This document shows positions 54,768 through 63,314 of a stretch of DNA of 64,000 nt, piece after piece. The stretch's first letter is position 1; every line of letters starts with the position of its first letter. Under the pieces are notes generated by a model. It worked only from the letters and a program-made list of their open reading frames with translations. It was not told the origin of the DNA and ran no database searches. The DNA lies in NCBI RefSeq assembly GCF_003688595.1, contig NZ_RCWT01000009.1:620001-684000 (forward strand), written 5' to 3'. The position numbers and the translations under genes were made by a program. This DNA is from Sphingomonas sp. PP-F2F-G114-C0414 (GTDB taxonomy: Bacteria > Pseudomonadota > Alphaproteobacteria > Sphingomonadales > Sphingomonadaceae).

Positions 54768-54900
54768 TTGATTCCCCCCGCCAAGGGGAGGTGTCGCCGC
54801 AGGTGACGGAAGGGGAGGGCTTCGAACAGAGGTTTACTCTGACCTCCCCCTCCGGCTGGCGACGATGCCGGCCACCTCCCCCCCCGGCGGGGGGGGATCC
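54768..54900. repeat. Inverted repeat of the CCCCGCCAAGGGGAGGTG type
   Basis: Left part 54768-54816 and right part 54843-54900 are complementary with gaps. The right arm contains runs of eight Cs and seven Gs, a risk for sequencing errors. Confidence 0.7.
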
Positions 54901-54972
54901 AGCGGTTTGAGATTCGTCGCTGCAACCTCCCTTTTCGTTCGTTCTGAATAGTCATCGGGTGGCTGCGTGAGC

Positions 54973-55045
54973 AGCGTATCGAGATGGCGTATCGAAGGAC
55001 GGGTTGGCGCGGGACCCATGCATCGATACGCGCCCTCGATACGCT
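54973..55045. repeat. Inverted repeat of the AGCGTATCGAG type
   Basis: Arms at 54973-54995 and 55023-55045 are nearly perfect 23-base complements; each holds GTATCGA twice. Confidence 0.75.
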
Positions 55046-55091
55046 TCTACCAAGCTACTCGGTCTCTACTCACCACGAACGGAAGGAGGTG

Positions 55092-55628
55092 TTACCCCGC
55101 CTGGAAAACGCCGCAGGCGATCCGCCCGCCGCTGTTGCCGGCCGGGTCGGTCATCAGATCGTCCGGACCCGCATGGACGACGAACGCCGCGCCGTCCGCG
55201 TCGAGCAGCCCGGCCATCGTCGCGCCCGGAATGGTGATGCCGATCGTGCCGCGACCGTCGGTGCCGATGATCAGGTTGGGCAGGTCGCCTTCGTGCGGGC
55301 CTTGCGGGTTCATGCTGCCGTGCTTCATGCCGGTCGGGTTCCAGTGTCCGCCCGCGGTCGTGAAGTCGGGTCCGTCGCAGCGGCCGACGGTGTGGATGTG
55401 GACGCCGTGCGTGCCCGGTGGCAGCGTCTGGGCGTCGAGCGTGACGCGCAGGCCGCCGGCGACTTCGGTGGCGGTCGCGCGGCCGACGTCGATGCCGTTC
55501 GCGTTCTGCACCATCGCGGTGGCGCGCTGGCCACCGACGACGGGCGTCCCCGTCTTCACGCCCTTCTGGTCGCAGGCGCTCAGCCCAAGCGTTGCCGCGC
55601 CGAGCAGTGCCAATGTCGCAATCCGCAT
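55092..55628 (-). CDS. sodC: Superoxide dismutase [Cu-Zn], lipoprotein
   Basis: A 178-residue Cu/Zn SOD with a lipoprotein signal (lipobox LSAC near residue 18), so it should be membrane-attached in the periplasm. Metal ligands appear in GVHIHTVGRCD, GGHWNPTGMKHG and HEGDLPNL, with the disulfide partner in GGRIACGVF at the end. The ATG at 55628 has GGGAGAG upstream. The protein detoxifies extracytoplasmic superoxide. Confidence 0.94.
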   Translation of the reverse strand: MRIATLALLGAATLGLSACDQKGVKTGTPVVGGQRATAMVQNANGIDVGRATATEVAGGLRVTLDAQTLPPGTHGVHIHTVGRCDGPDFTTAGGHWNPTGMKHGSMNPQGPHEGDLPNLIIGTDGRGTIGITIPGATMAGLLDADGAAFVVHAGPDDLMTDPAGNSGGRIACGVFQAG

Positions 55629-55671
55629 ATCGTCTCTCCCTGTTGTGTATTGGCGAACCCTTCGACGTGTC

Positions 55672-56229
55672 TCAGGTTCCGCCACCGGATCCCAGCGGCC
55701 AGCGGGCCACCGGCGCGTAGGTCGCGCCGTCGTTTCCCAGATGGCTCTGATACAGGACGAGGTGGGTCAGCGGAAAGAGGGGGCTGGCAAGCCCGGCATG
55801 ATCCGCCAGCCAGCCATCGACCGCCGGACCGAATCCGCTGGACCGCGGCAGTCTCGCGACCGTGATATGCGGCAGATACGCGCGGCATTCCGGTTCGAGA
55901 CCCGCACGAACGCACGCCTAGTCGACCTTGCGGTGCAGCGCCGCCAGCGCGTCGTGGGGGCTTACTGCGGCCCAGAGCGTATCGGTGCGCCCGCGCTTCT
56001 CGAAACGTCCGACTCCGGCGAGCGACACGCTCGGCGCCGGCGCGGCGATCTGGCTGAGCGCGACCGCGACGTCCTCCGCCACCGGCCGCTCGACCTCGCC
56101 GATGAAGCGCAGCGTCACGTGGAGTTGCTCGTCGTCCTGCCAGCGCGCGGTGGGTACGCCCTCCATTATGTCGAGCAAGCTCTGACGGATAGCGGGCGGC
56201 GGGCGGAGGGCGACGAAAAGGCGGATCAT
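55672..56229 (-). pseudogene. thpR: RNA 2',3'-cyclic phosphodiesterase gene interrupted by an amber codon
   Basis: The reading frame from ATG 56229 encodes a ThpR/LigT-family protein: MIRLFVALRPP at the start and the first catalytic motif in LHVTLRFIGEV. It stops at a TAG at 55918-55920 after HRKVD. The same frame continues beyond it with the second motif in YLPHITVARLPRSSG and a normal C-terminus ending at TGA 55672-55674. Total span is 186 codons, normal for the family. A CAG-to-TAG change would explain it. Read-through or a sequencing error are alternatives. Confidence 0.8.
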
Positions 56230-56351
56230 GGATTGCGGCAGGTTAACCGCGAACCACCATGCCGATGCAACCACTCTGCTTGAAAAGCGTCCTGTAAAAG
56301 ACGATATTCACCGTAACCGGCACCATGCCGGACAAAGGAGCTGATTTCACC

Positions 56352-57101
56352 ATGGCTAATTGGTCTGACCCCCGGCCCCGCGCCGCGCCGTTCGGAACGA
56401 CGGCCACGGGCCAGCGTACCGAGGCCTATGACGCTGGTCTCCGGTCGTACATGCTGTCCGTGTATAACTACATGGGCTTGGCTGTCCTGCTGACGGGCAT
56501 CGTCGCGATGCTGTTCGCATGGGGCGGCGCGGAGTCGCCTGCCGCACAGGTGTTCATGACCGGCGGCATCTTGAAGTACGTCATCATGTTCTCGCCGCTC
56601 GCGATCGTGTTCGGCATGAGCTATGGCCAGAACAAGATGTCGACCGGCACGATGCAGATGCTGTTCTGGGGCTTTGCCGTCCTGATGGGCCTGTCGATGT
56701 CGACCATCTTCCTGGTCTATAGCGGCACGTCGATCGCGGGTGCGTTCTTCGCCACCGCAGCCGGTTTCGCGGGTCTCAGCCTGTACGGCTACACCACCAA
56801 GCGCGACCTGTCGGCGTTCGGGACGTTCCTGATCATCGGCGTCGTTGGCCTGCTGGTCGCGAGCCTGATCAACATGTTCCTGCAGTCGGGCATCATGCAG
56901 CTGGTTATCAGCGGCGTCGGCGTGCTGCTGTTCGCGGGCCTTACCGCCTATGACACGCAGCGTACCAAGAGCCTGTATGCGCAGGTCGCTGGCACGGACA
57001 TGGTCGGCAAGGTCGTCATCATGTCGGCGCTGAGCCTGTACCTCGACTTCATCAACATGTTCATGTTCGTACTGCGTCTGTTTGGTAGCAGCCGCAATTA
57101 A
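56352..57101 (+). CDS. Bax inhibitor-1/YccA family membrane protein
   Basis: A 249-residue inner-membrane protein with seven hydrophobic helices, matching the Bax inhibitor-1/YccA family. Features: LRSYMLSVYNYMGLAVLLTG near residue 31, GYTTKRDLSAFG near 148, and the conserved LTAYDTQRTKSLY near 197, whose aspartate belongs to the proposed pH-sensing pair. The ATG at 56352 follows AAGGAG; an upstream in-frame ATG at 56325 is less likely. Related to FtsH regulation or calcium leak in other species. Confidence 0.92.
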   Translation: MANWSDPRPRAAPFGTTATGQRTEAYDAGLRSYMLSVYNYMGLAVLLTGIVAMLFAWGGAESPAAQVFMTGGILKYVIMFSPLAIVFGMSYGQNKMSTGTMQMLFWGFAVLMGLSMSTIFLVYSGTSIAGAFFATAAGFAGLSLYGYTTKRDLSAFGTFLIIGVVGLLVASLINMFLQSGIMQLVISGVGVLLFAGLTAYDTQRTKSLYAQVAGTDMVGKVVIMSALSLYLDFINMFMFVLRLFGSSRN

Positions 57102-57127
57102 CTCCCGCTAAGGGTGTGACGAACGCA

Positions 57128-57162
57128 GGGCTCGGCGGGACACCGCCGGGCCCTTTTCTTTT
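57128..57162 (+). terminator. Terminator of the Bax inhibitor-1 gene
   Basis: GGGCTCGGCGG pairs with CCGCCGGGCCC (one G-U) around GACA, followed by TTTTCTTTT. Confidence 0.9.
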
Positions 57163-57189
57163 GGCTTCGAGACAGGAATGGGACGCGCA

Positions 57190-57969
57190 ATGCGGCTCTC
57201 GATCGACGTGCGTCTGGATTACGGGATCACCGGGGATGCCGATGTGCTCCTCCAGATCGAGGCGGCGGCGATGGCCGACCAGACGATCGAGTCCGAGTCC
57301 CTCACTCTGTGGTCCGACAGTCCGATCCGGGCGGTGCGCGGCGAGGACGGGATCGGCCAGCGTTGCTGGTCGCGCGGGCATGGCCGGTTCACGGCCGAGT
57401 ATAAGGCCATCGTCGCCGTAAATCGCGAGCGGGTGCAGCTCGAGCTGTATCCGGCAACGCCGCCGCGAATGCTCGATGGCGAGCTGACGCCGTATCTGAT
57501 GCCGAGCCGCTATTGTCCGTCGGACCGCTTCGAGGGCTTCGTCGCGCGCGAGTTCGGGGGTCTGGAAGGCGGTCCGCTGGCGGCGGCGTTGACCGAGTGG
57601 GTGTACCAGTCGCTCGACTATCGCTGTGGATCGAGCAGCGGCGAGACGACCGCGCTCGATACGTTTGCGTCGCGCTTGGGGGTGTGTCGCGATTATTCGC
57701 ATCTGCTGGTGTCGCTCGCACGGGCGGGCGGGATCCCGGCGCGGTGCGTGTCGGCCTATGCGCCGGGGGTCGATCCGCCCGACTTCCATGCGGTCGCGGA
57801 GCTGTGGCTGGCAGGGGACTGGCGGCTGATCGATGCGACCAAGATGGCGACGTGCAGCGATATCGCGCGGGTCTGTGTGGGGAGAGATGCGACCGATATC
57901 GCGTTCATGACGGTGTTCGGGCAGGCATATCTGTGGGAGCAGACGGTGAAAGTGACGCCGCTCGATTGA
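57190..57969 (+). CDS. Transglutaminase-like domain protein
   Basis: A 259-residue protein of the bacterial transglutaminase-like cysteine peptidase group. A beta-rich N-terminal region precedes the catalytic core with the cysteine in LGVCRDYSHLLVSLARAGG (near residue 164), the histidine in DFHAVAELWL and the aspartate in WRLIDATKMA. No signal peptide, so probably cytosolic. The start is uncertain between ATG 57190 and ATG 57178; the latter sits directly against the AGGA. Function unknown. Confidence 0.85.
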   Translation: MRLSIDVRLDYGITGDADVLLQIEAAAMADQTIESESLTLWSDSPIRAVRGEDGIGQRCWSRGHGRFTAEYKAIVAVNRERVQLELYPATPPRMLDGELTPYLMPSRYCPSDRFEGFVAREFGGLEGGPLAAALTEWVYQSLDYRCGSSSGETTALDTFASRLGVCRDYSHLLVSLARAGGIPARCVSAYAPGVDPPDFHAVAELWLAGDWRLIDATKMATCSDIARVCVGRDATDIAFMTVFGQAYLWEQTVKVTPLD

Positions 57970-58049
57970 GCGCTTCCCGGGGCCCTTCGCGGGGAAACAA
58001 AGCGCACCTCGACCGTTGGTCATCGCCAAGATTAAAAAGGGACGTCGCA

Positions 58050-58349
58050 ATGACCGACATAGACAAGAGCGCGCTGGATAGCCTGTCCGTAGCGCCCGAC
58101 CACAACGATGCCGAGGGCAAGAGCTCGGGTCGCGATCCACGCCAGGAAGCGGGCCAGGACAAGTCGATCGGCAAACGCCTGCAGAAGAACCCCGACAGCG
58201 CCGACGCGCGTCTCGACAACGGGCTCGACGAGTCGATGGACGGCAGCGATCCGATTTCGGCGACGCAGCCGGGATCTGGCAACGAGCCGGCGAAGTCGTC
58301 GGGTTATGACGAGGACGCTGAGCGGGCGCTGCGCGAAAAGCAGGCGTAA
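58050..58349 (+). CDS. Small hydrophilic protein, unknown function
   Basis: A 99-residue highly charged protein (DKSALDSLSVAPDHND, GRDPRQEAGQDKSIGKR) with no hydrophobic segment; likely disordered. AAAAAGG is nine bases before the ATG. It ends in a strong terminator at 58374-58403, so it is probably a well-expressed single gene. I recall similar proteins only in sphingomonads. Confidence 0.7.
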   Translation: MTDIDKSALDSLSVAPDHNDAEGKSSGRDPRQEAGQDKSIGKRLQKNPDSADARLDNGLDESMDGSDPISATQPGSGNEPAKSSGYDEDAERALREKQA

Positions 58350-58373
58350 CCCTCGCATCTGATCAATGAACGG

Positions 58374-58403
58374 GCGTCGGTCGGCAACGACCGGCGCTTT
58401 TTT
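58374..58403 (+). terminator. Terminator of the small hydrophilic protein gene
   Basis: GCGTCGGTCG pairs with CGACCGGCGC around GCAA, followed by TTTTTT. Confidence 0.9.
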
Positions 58404-58585
58404 GTTACCCAAACACCTCGCAAGACGATCAAATCGCTTAGTTTCGTTCGGTTCGTCGCAGCCTTGTTGCAGCGCAACAGCTTTCATGGTCGCTTGGTGT
58501 TACGGAAAGATGACGCGCGATAGGGTCGTTGTTAACCATCCGAGCGCATAGTCTGCCGGTTCCTTGACGAGAGCGGGGTGACGAC

Positions 58586-59140
58586 ATGGCTTCCAGAATG
58601 AAACCGGCACAGGGATCGATGACCCTCGCCGAGATGAAGGAATTCGCGGCTTTTCCGAGTGCTGCTCAGCGCTACATCCGACGGTCTCTGGATGTCGGGC
58701 TGGACCGTGACGATGCGACCGAGCGGTGGTCCCGCGATATCGTCGAGGCGGCAAGCATCCGTGCCCAGGCGAGACTCTACAATGCGCTGCCCGAACTTCG
58801 CGTCATGGTGCCCGACGACAGCGGTCTCGACGCGATCGAGCCATTCCTCGCGCCGCTGATGACCCTTGTCGCGTTCGATCTGGGGCAGGGGCGGTTGACC
58901 AGCTTTTCCGCGTTGCGCTTCCTGTACGAGCGGCTGATTGGGGCGGAGGTCCGGCCATGGCTACCGTCCGCCTTCTGCGCTGCCGCCGCGCTGCCGCATC
59001 TGCATCCCGAACTCCGGCGAAAATTGCTCCAGTCGATCAGCGAAGCCGCGGCGACCGCGTCGGGCTGGTCGAACCGTCAACCCGTGTTCTTTCCCTATTG
59101 GGTGGAGAAGGTCGATTCGGGCACGACGCTGGCGAACTGA
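58586..59140 (+). CDS. Hypothetical protein, 184 aa
   Basis: A soluble, mostly helical protein without signal peptide. It contains AAQRYIRRSLDVGLDRDDAT near residue 26 and RLTSFSALRFLYERLIGAEV near 100. No family recognised. Its 3' end faces that of the extensin-like gene with only eight bases between the two stops, and no terminator is visible there. Confidence 0.65.
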   Translation: MASRMKPAQGSMTLAEMKEFAAFPSAAQRYIRRSLDVGLDRDDATERWSRDIVEAASIRAQARLYNALPELRVMVPDDSGLDAIEPFLAPLMTLVAFDLGQGRLTSFSALRFLYERLIGAEVRPWLPSAFCAAAALPHLHPELRRKLLQSISEAAATASGWSNRQPVFFPYWVEKVDSGTTLAN

Positions 59141-59148
59141 GCAAAGAC

Positions 59149-59898
59149 CTAACGACACGCGCGCCAGCCGATCGATCCGCGTTCGGCCTGGTCGAGGTGG
59201 AGATGGTCGGCATGTGCGGGATTGTAATCGGGGGACAATGTCGTCGCGAACAGCGTGCATGCGCCGCTGCGTACGTCGTGGAGAAACGCCGCTTTCGCCG
59301 GGTTGCCCCGCCAGTCGCCCGCGATCGTGATGCGCGTGCCGTCGCTGAGCCGAAACCCCGCGATGTCGACGGCGTCGGCGGTGGCGTGTTCGCTCCACGC
59401 GTTCGATCCGTTGCCAGCGATGCGGCGGCAACTATAGCTGCCAAGATGATCGATCCGCGCGACTTGGGCGCCGAAATGCCGCTGGGCGGCTGGCTGCACG
59501 ACATTCCATTCCCACATCGCCAGCGCCGCCGCAACCGGGCAGGATAGGCGCAATCCAGCCGGGCTGAACGCGATCCGCCGAACCTTGCCATCTGCCGCGC
59601 GGGGATCTTCGACCAAGCGAACCACATCGGCATAGCCGCATTGGCCTCCGTCCCGACGGGGCGGCAGGACCGCATAGGACACGCCGGCCTGGTCGAGCAG
59701 CGCCCGGCACGCCGGAAAATCTCGGGTCAGCGCCGTCAGCTTGCGGCCGGTGAACGCGCCGATCGGTTGGCCGAGATCAAGCGGAGTCCACGGCAGGTCC
59801 TGCGGTCGCGCGCGCAGGTTGACCCACAGCACGAGGCTGAGCGCGACAAGCAATGCGAGCCCCGTAAGCCCGCCGATCGTACGACGAAGCGCGCGCAT
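59149..59898 (-). CDS. Extensin-like family protein
   Basis: A 249-residue protein with one N-terminal membrane anchor (about residues 9-28) and an extensin-like C-terminal domain related to M15 peptidases. Zinc-ligand-like motifs are SEHATADAVDIAGF near residue 166 and HADHLHLDQ near 229, and several cysteines are spread through the domain. Probably periplasmic and acting on the cell wall. Begins four bases after the stop of the NUDIX gene, so likely in one operon with it. Confidence 0.88.
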   Translation of the reverse strand: MRALRRTIGGLTGLALLVALSLVLWVNLRARPQDLPWTPLDLGQPIGAFTGRKLTALTRDFPACRALLDQAGVSYAVLPPRRDGGQCGYADVVRLVEDPRAADGKVRRIAFSPAGLRLSCPVAAALAMWEWNVVQPAAQRHFGAQVARIDHLGSYSCRRIAGNGSNAWSEHATADAVDIAGFRLSDGTRITIAGDWRGNPAKAAFLHDVRSGACTLFATTLSPDYNPAHADHLHLDQAERGSIGWRACR

Positions 59899-59902
59899 GC
59901 GA

Positions 59903-60667
59903 TCAGCCGCGGACCGCGTCGCTGAGCCGCTCCACGGTCACGGGATAGCCGAGATCGTCGGGAATGCAGAGACGATCGACGCCATCGCGCGTCTCGATCC
60001 ACGGCGTGATCGTGCGAACCGGGTGACTCCGCGCGTGCGCGATCGCCGTCTCGACATCGGCGAATTGCGCCAGCCGTTCGAGATTGCGACGGGTCGGGAA
60101 GATGATCGTGGCCCGGCCTGCATCGGCATCCGCCAACACGTCGGCGGCGGTGGACCAGAACAGGCGGACATTCTCCGTTGCGTCGACGCGGGGTGCGGGC
60201 GCACCGGCGGGCAGGCGGGCCAGATAGAAGCGCGTGTCGAAGATCCGCACGGCGGCGTGCGCGGGCAGCCATCGCGCGAAATACTCGAGCGCATCGACGT
60301 CGATCTGCGTTTTTGCCTCCGCCAGCACCTGCGCGAAGGGGAACCCCGCGTGCAAGGCGGCCCTGAGCGTCGCGAGCGTCGATGCCGATGGTGCCGGCGA
60401 CAGGCCGATCGCCAGTCCGACTTCCTCGATAGTCTCGCGAATCGCGGCGATCCGCGCGGCGGTATCGGCGTCGGAACGCCCCAGCAACGCCGCCAGCGCA
60501 TGATCGCCGGGATCGACCCGCCCGCCCGGAAACACGAGTGCACCCCCCGCGAACGCCATCGCCTTCGCGCGCTCGACCATCAGGATCTGGGGTGGCCCTA
60601 CCGATGCTTCGCGGAACACGATCAACGTCGCTGCAGGGATCGGGGGCGTCGGGTCTGATTCGCGCAT
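59903..60667 (-). CDS. NUDIX hydrolase
   Basis: A 254-residue protein with an extended NUDIX motif: GGRVDPGD, then a longer insertion than usual, then AAIRETIEEVGLAIG near residue 74, which carries the metal-binding glutamates. Length and insertion resemble the NUDT19-like group acting on CoA derivatives, but the substrate is not determined. The ATG at 60667 gives MRESDPTPPIPAATLIVFRE as the start. Confidence 0.88.
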   Translation of the reverse strand: MRESDPTPPIPAATLIVFREASVGPPQILMVERAKAMAFAGGALVFPGGRVDPGDHALAALLGRSDADTAARIAAIRETIEEVGLAIGLSPAPSASTLATLRAALHAGFPFAQVLAEAKTQIDVDALEYFARWLPAHAAVRIFDTRFYLARLPAGAPAPRVDATENVRLFWSTAADVLADADAGRATIIFPTRRNLERLAQFADVETAIAHARSHPVRTITPWIETRDGVDRLCIPDDLGYPVTVERLSDAVRG

Positions 60668-60939
60668 GGCCCGCGATACTCCGCGAACGGCCGGTCCGGT
60701 AGCGCATGCGCGACGTTGGCCGATCGGTCTCGATCGGCGGGGTTCAGGACATCGAAGACTCGAAGGTCTGTAAATCTCGGGCGGATCTACGCTCAGCCGG
60801 GGCGCCCCTAGCGTTGGCGGAGCCACAGCCGATAGCCCGAGCCGGTTCGGTCGAGCTTTGATTTAGGGACGCAGCGGGCGTCATGCGAAGGAGAGAGCGA
60901 CGGTCAATCTCGGTCAGACAATCCTGTCGCCGATTTCTG

Positions 60940-61944
60940 TCATCGAGGGCGAAGTCCCGCGGTGCTTTTCCTCACCACGAGTTCGTGGTGGAGCGTGACT
61001 TGCTTAGGGGGGCCGTCGACGCCACGCAGGATGTCGACGAGCAGTTCGACCGTGCGGCGCCCGATCATGCCCTTGGGCTGGGCGATGGTGGTCAGCGGCG
61101 GCTGGAAATAACGTGCGAGTGGCAGGTCGTCGAAGCCGATCACCGAGATGTCGGCGGGGCACGATAGCCTCGCATCGCCGATCGCACTGAGCGCGCCCAT
61201 CGCCATTTCGTCGCTGAAGCAGAATAGCGCGGTGACGTCGTGTGCGAGCAGGTCGCGGGTGTGATCGACCGCGGATCCCGCGGAATAGTCGCCGATGCGG
61301 ATGTGCAGGCTGTCGCGCAGGCCGGCGCGGGTCGCGGCGACGATCGCGCCGGCGAGGCGGTCGCGGCTGATCGGGCTTATCTCGGGGCCAGTGATGACGC
61401 CGATGGTGCGGTGGCCGAGATCGATCAAATGGTTAATCGCATCGGCGCTCGCCGCGGCGTTGTCGATGTGGACGCTGGGGACGCCCAGCTCCGGGCTGTA
61501 TTCGCAGCCGTTGACGATCGGCGCAGCGGTCCCCTTGCGTGCCATCAGCGGGGCAAGGCTGGCGGGCAGGCGGTGGCCGAGGAAGATCAGCCCATCGACT
61601 TCGCGGCGCGAGAGCATATCGGCGTACTGATCCTCGACGTCTGGATCGTGCCGCGTGTCGCCGACGACGACCGAATACCCCGCGTCTCGCGCCGCCTCCT
61701 CCGCGCCGCGGATGACGCTGGCGAAGAACGCGTTCGAGATGTCGGGGACGGTCAGCAGGATCTTCGCCGCGCGCAACGTGCGAAGGCTGCGCGCGGCGAC
61801 ATTGGGCGCGTACCCCGACTCGCGGACGACCGCGAGCACCCGCCGCCGCGTTTCCTCGGACACCTGTTCGGGGCGGCTCAGCACGCGCGACACGGTGGCG
61901 GTGGAGACGCCCGCGAGTGCGGCCACTTCGATGATCGTCGGCAT
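60940..61944 (-). CDS. LacI family transcriptional regulator
   Basis: A 334-residue regulator with a LacI helix-turn-helix (IIEVAALAGVSTATVSRVLS, residues 4-23), hinge region, and periplasmic-binding-protein-like effector domain with CFSDEMAMGALSAI and VIGFDDLPLARYFQPPLTTI. It is divergent from a permease and isomerase gene, which it probably controls through the operator-like palindrome at 61990-62005. The effector is likely a sugar or sugar derivative. Confidence 0.92.
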   Translation of the reverse strand: MPTIIEVAALAGVSTATVSRVLSRPEQVSEETRRRVLAVVRESGYAPNVAARSLRTLRAAKILLTVPDISNAFFASVIRGAEEAARDAGYSVVVGDTRHDPDVEDQYADMLSRREVDGLIFLGHRLPASLAPLMARKGTAAPIVNGCEYSPELGVPSVHIDNAAASADAINHLIDLGHRTIGVITGPEISPISRDRLAGAIVAATRAGLRDSLHIRIGDYSAGSAVDHTRDLLAHDVTALFCFSDEMAMGALSAIGDARLSCPADISVIGFDDLPLARYFQPPLTTIAQPKGMIGRRTVELLVDILRGVDGPPKQVTLHHELVVRKSTAGLRPR

Positions 61945-61989
61945 CGGTTCGTCATGGATCCGGTTTGGGGCAGTGTCGATATATATCCG

Positions 61990-62005
61990 ATGTAATCCTT
62001 TACAT
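61990..62005. promoter_or_regulatory. Probable LacI-family operator
   Basis: ATGTAATCCTTTACAT has perfect 6-bp inverted arms around TCCT. It lies in the 125-base gap between the regulator and the permease, 65 bases before the permease ATG, and resembles TGTAA-N4-TTACA operators of other LacI-family regulators. Confidence 0.6.
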
Positions 62006-62069
62006 TCGTTTCACGCCTCCGTAGCCTCGTGTCCGACAAGCAGGAAAACTGCGATCGGAGAGGTGGCGA

Positions 62070-63314
62070 ATGGCCGTGACGAACGATGGATTTCAGGCCG
62101 CGCCCGCCGTCGGTGGGATGCTGACCGGCCGCCTGAGCGTGATGATGTTCCTGCAGTTCTTCGTCTGGGGCGCCTGGACCGTCACGCTCGGCCTCGTCAT
62201 GCAGACCGTCGGCATCGGCAACCTTATCGGCAACGCGTTTTCGGTCGGGCCGATTGCGTCGATCGTCGGGTCGTTCCTGCTCGGCATGGCGGCAGCGCGC
62301 TATGTCAGCCCGCGGATGCTGATGGTCATCCTGCACCTGGTCGGCGGCATGCTGCTGTTCGTTCTGCCGTCGCTGGTCACGCCGGAAAATGGCGGCACCT
62401 TCGTCTGGCTGCTGCTCTGCTACATGATCCTCTACATGCCGACGGTCGGCCTCGCGAACACGATCGCGCTGAAGAGCTTTGGCGAGCGGACCGACAACTT
62501 CCCGTTCGTCCGGGCGTTCGGTACGCTCGGCTGGATCACCGCCGGGCTGATCATCGGATGGGCAGGGCTATCGGCGAGCCCGGAGATCTTCCGCGTCGCG
62601 GCGGTCGTCTCGATCACGCTGGGGCTCTACAGCTTCACGCTGCCGAACGTCTCGTCGGATGCGCCGCGCGACGAGAGCGTGCTTCGCCAGGTGTTGTGCG
62701 TCGAGGCGTTCGGGTTGCTCAAGCAGCGCTCGTTCCTGATCTTCATGACCTGCGCCACGCTGATCTCGATCCCGCTGGCGATGTATTACGCCTATGCCTC
62801 GCCCTATGTCGGCGCGACCGGGATCAGCAACGTCGGCGGCACGCTCGCGATCGGGCAGATGTCCGAGCTGGTGTTCATGTTCTCGATGCCGTGGTTGTAC
62901 CGCAGGTTCGGCGTGAAGCCGTTGCTGCTGGTCGGCATGGCCGCATGGGCGTTGCGCTACGCCTTGTTCGCGATCGGCGATGGCGGATCGTCGATCTGGG
63001 CGGTGTATCTCGGCGTCGCGTTGCACGGCGTATGCTATGATTTCTTCTTCGTCGCCGGCGCGATCTACACCGGCACGATCGCCACGCCCAAGGGTGTGAA
63101 CGCGCAGGCGCAGGGCATGCTGACGCTGTTCACCTACGGCGTCGGGATGCTGCTCGGGTCGCAGATCGGCGCGCTGCTGTACGCGCAGCTGCCCGCATCG
63201 CCGACCATCGCCGACTGGCAGCATATGTGGTGGTATCCCGCGATCGCCGCGGCGGTGATCGCGCTGCTGTTCCAGTTCACGTTCCGCGACGACACCAGAA
63301 AGAGTGCAGCATGA
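62070..63314 (+). CDS. MFS permease, nucleoside:H+ symporter family
   Basis: A 414-residue twelve-helix permease of the NupG/XapB type. Start region LSVMMFLQFFVWGAWTVTLG near residue 23, then YMPTVGLANTIALKSFGERT near 123 and VRAFGTLGWITAGLIIGW near 147. In sphingomonads and Caulobacter such permeases are frequently linked to glycoside or sugar use rather than nucleosides; the LacI regulator and the isomerase/epimerase here support a sugar-like substrate. Stop overlaps the start of the next gene. Confidence 0.88.
   Translation: MAVTNDGFQAAPAVGGMLTGRLSVMMFLQFFVWGAWTVTLGLVMQTVGIGNLIGNAFSVGPIASIVGSFLLGMAAARYVSPRMLMVILHLVGGMLLFVLPSLVTPENGGTFVWLLLCYMILYMPTVGLANTIALKSFGERTDNFPFVRAFGTLGWITAGLIIGWAGLSASPEIFRVAAVVSITLGLYSFTLPNVSSDAPRDESVLRQVLCVEAFGLLKQRSFLIFMTCATLISIPLAMYYAYASPYVGATGISNVGGTLAIGQMSELVFMFSMPWLYRRFGVKPLLLVGMAAWALRYALFAIGDGGSSIWAVYLGVALHGVCYDFFFVAGAIYTGTIATPKGVNAQAQGMLTLFTYGVGMLLGSQIGALLYAQLPASPTIADWQHMWWYPAIAAAVIALLFQFTFRDDTRKSAA

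Larger units (their letters stand above)
54629..55091. other. Intergenic region filled with three different inverted repeats
   Basis: About 463 bases between convergent genes with no reading frame supported. Three unrelated inverted repeats follow one another: 54660-54729, 54768-54900 and 54973-55045. None has a T run, so terminator function is not claimed. Confidence 0.7.

Noticed and set aside
54843-54900. Repeat arm as a rho-independent terminator
   Set aside because: Strong stem but no T run on either side.
55918-56274. 118-residue ThpR-like frame as a complete gene
   Set aside because: It ends at a TAG before the second catalytic motif, and the same frame continues with the missing half.
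60668-60939. Possible tRNA or small gene in the gap between LacI and NUDIX genes
   Set aside because: No cloverleaf and no frame with ribosome-binding site or protein-like composition could be found.
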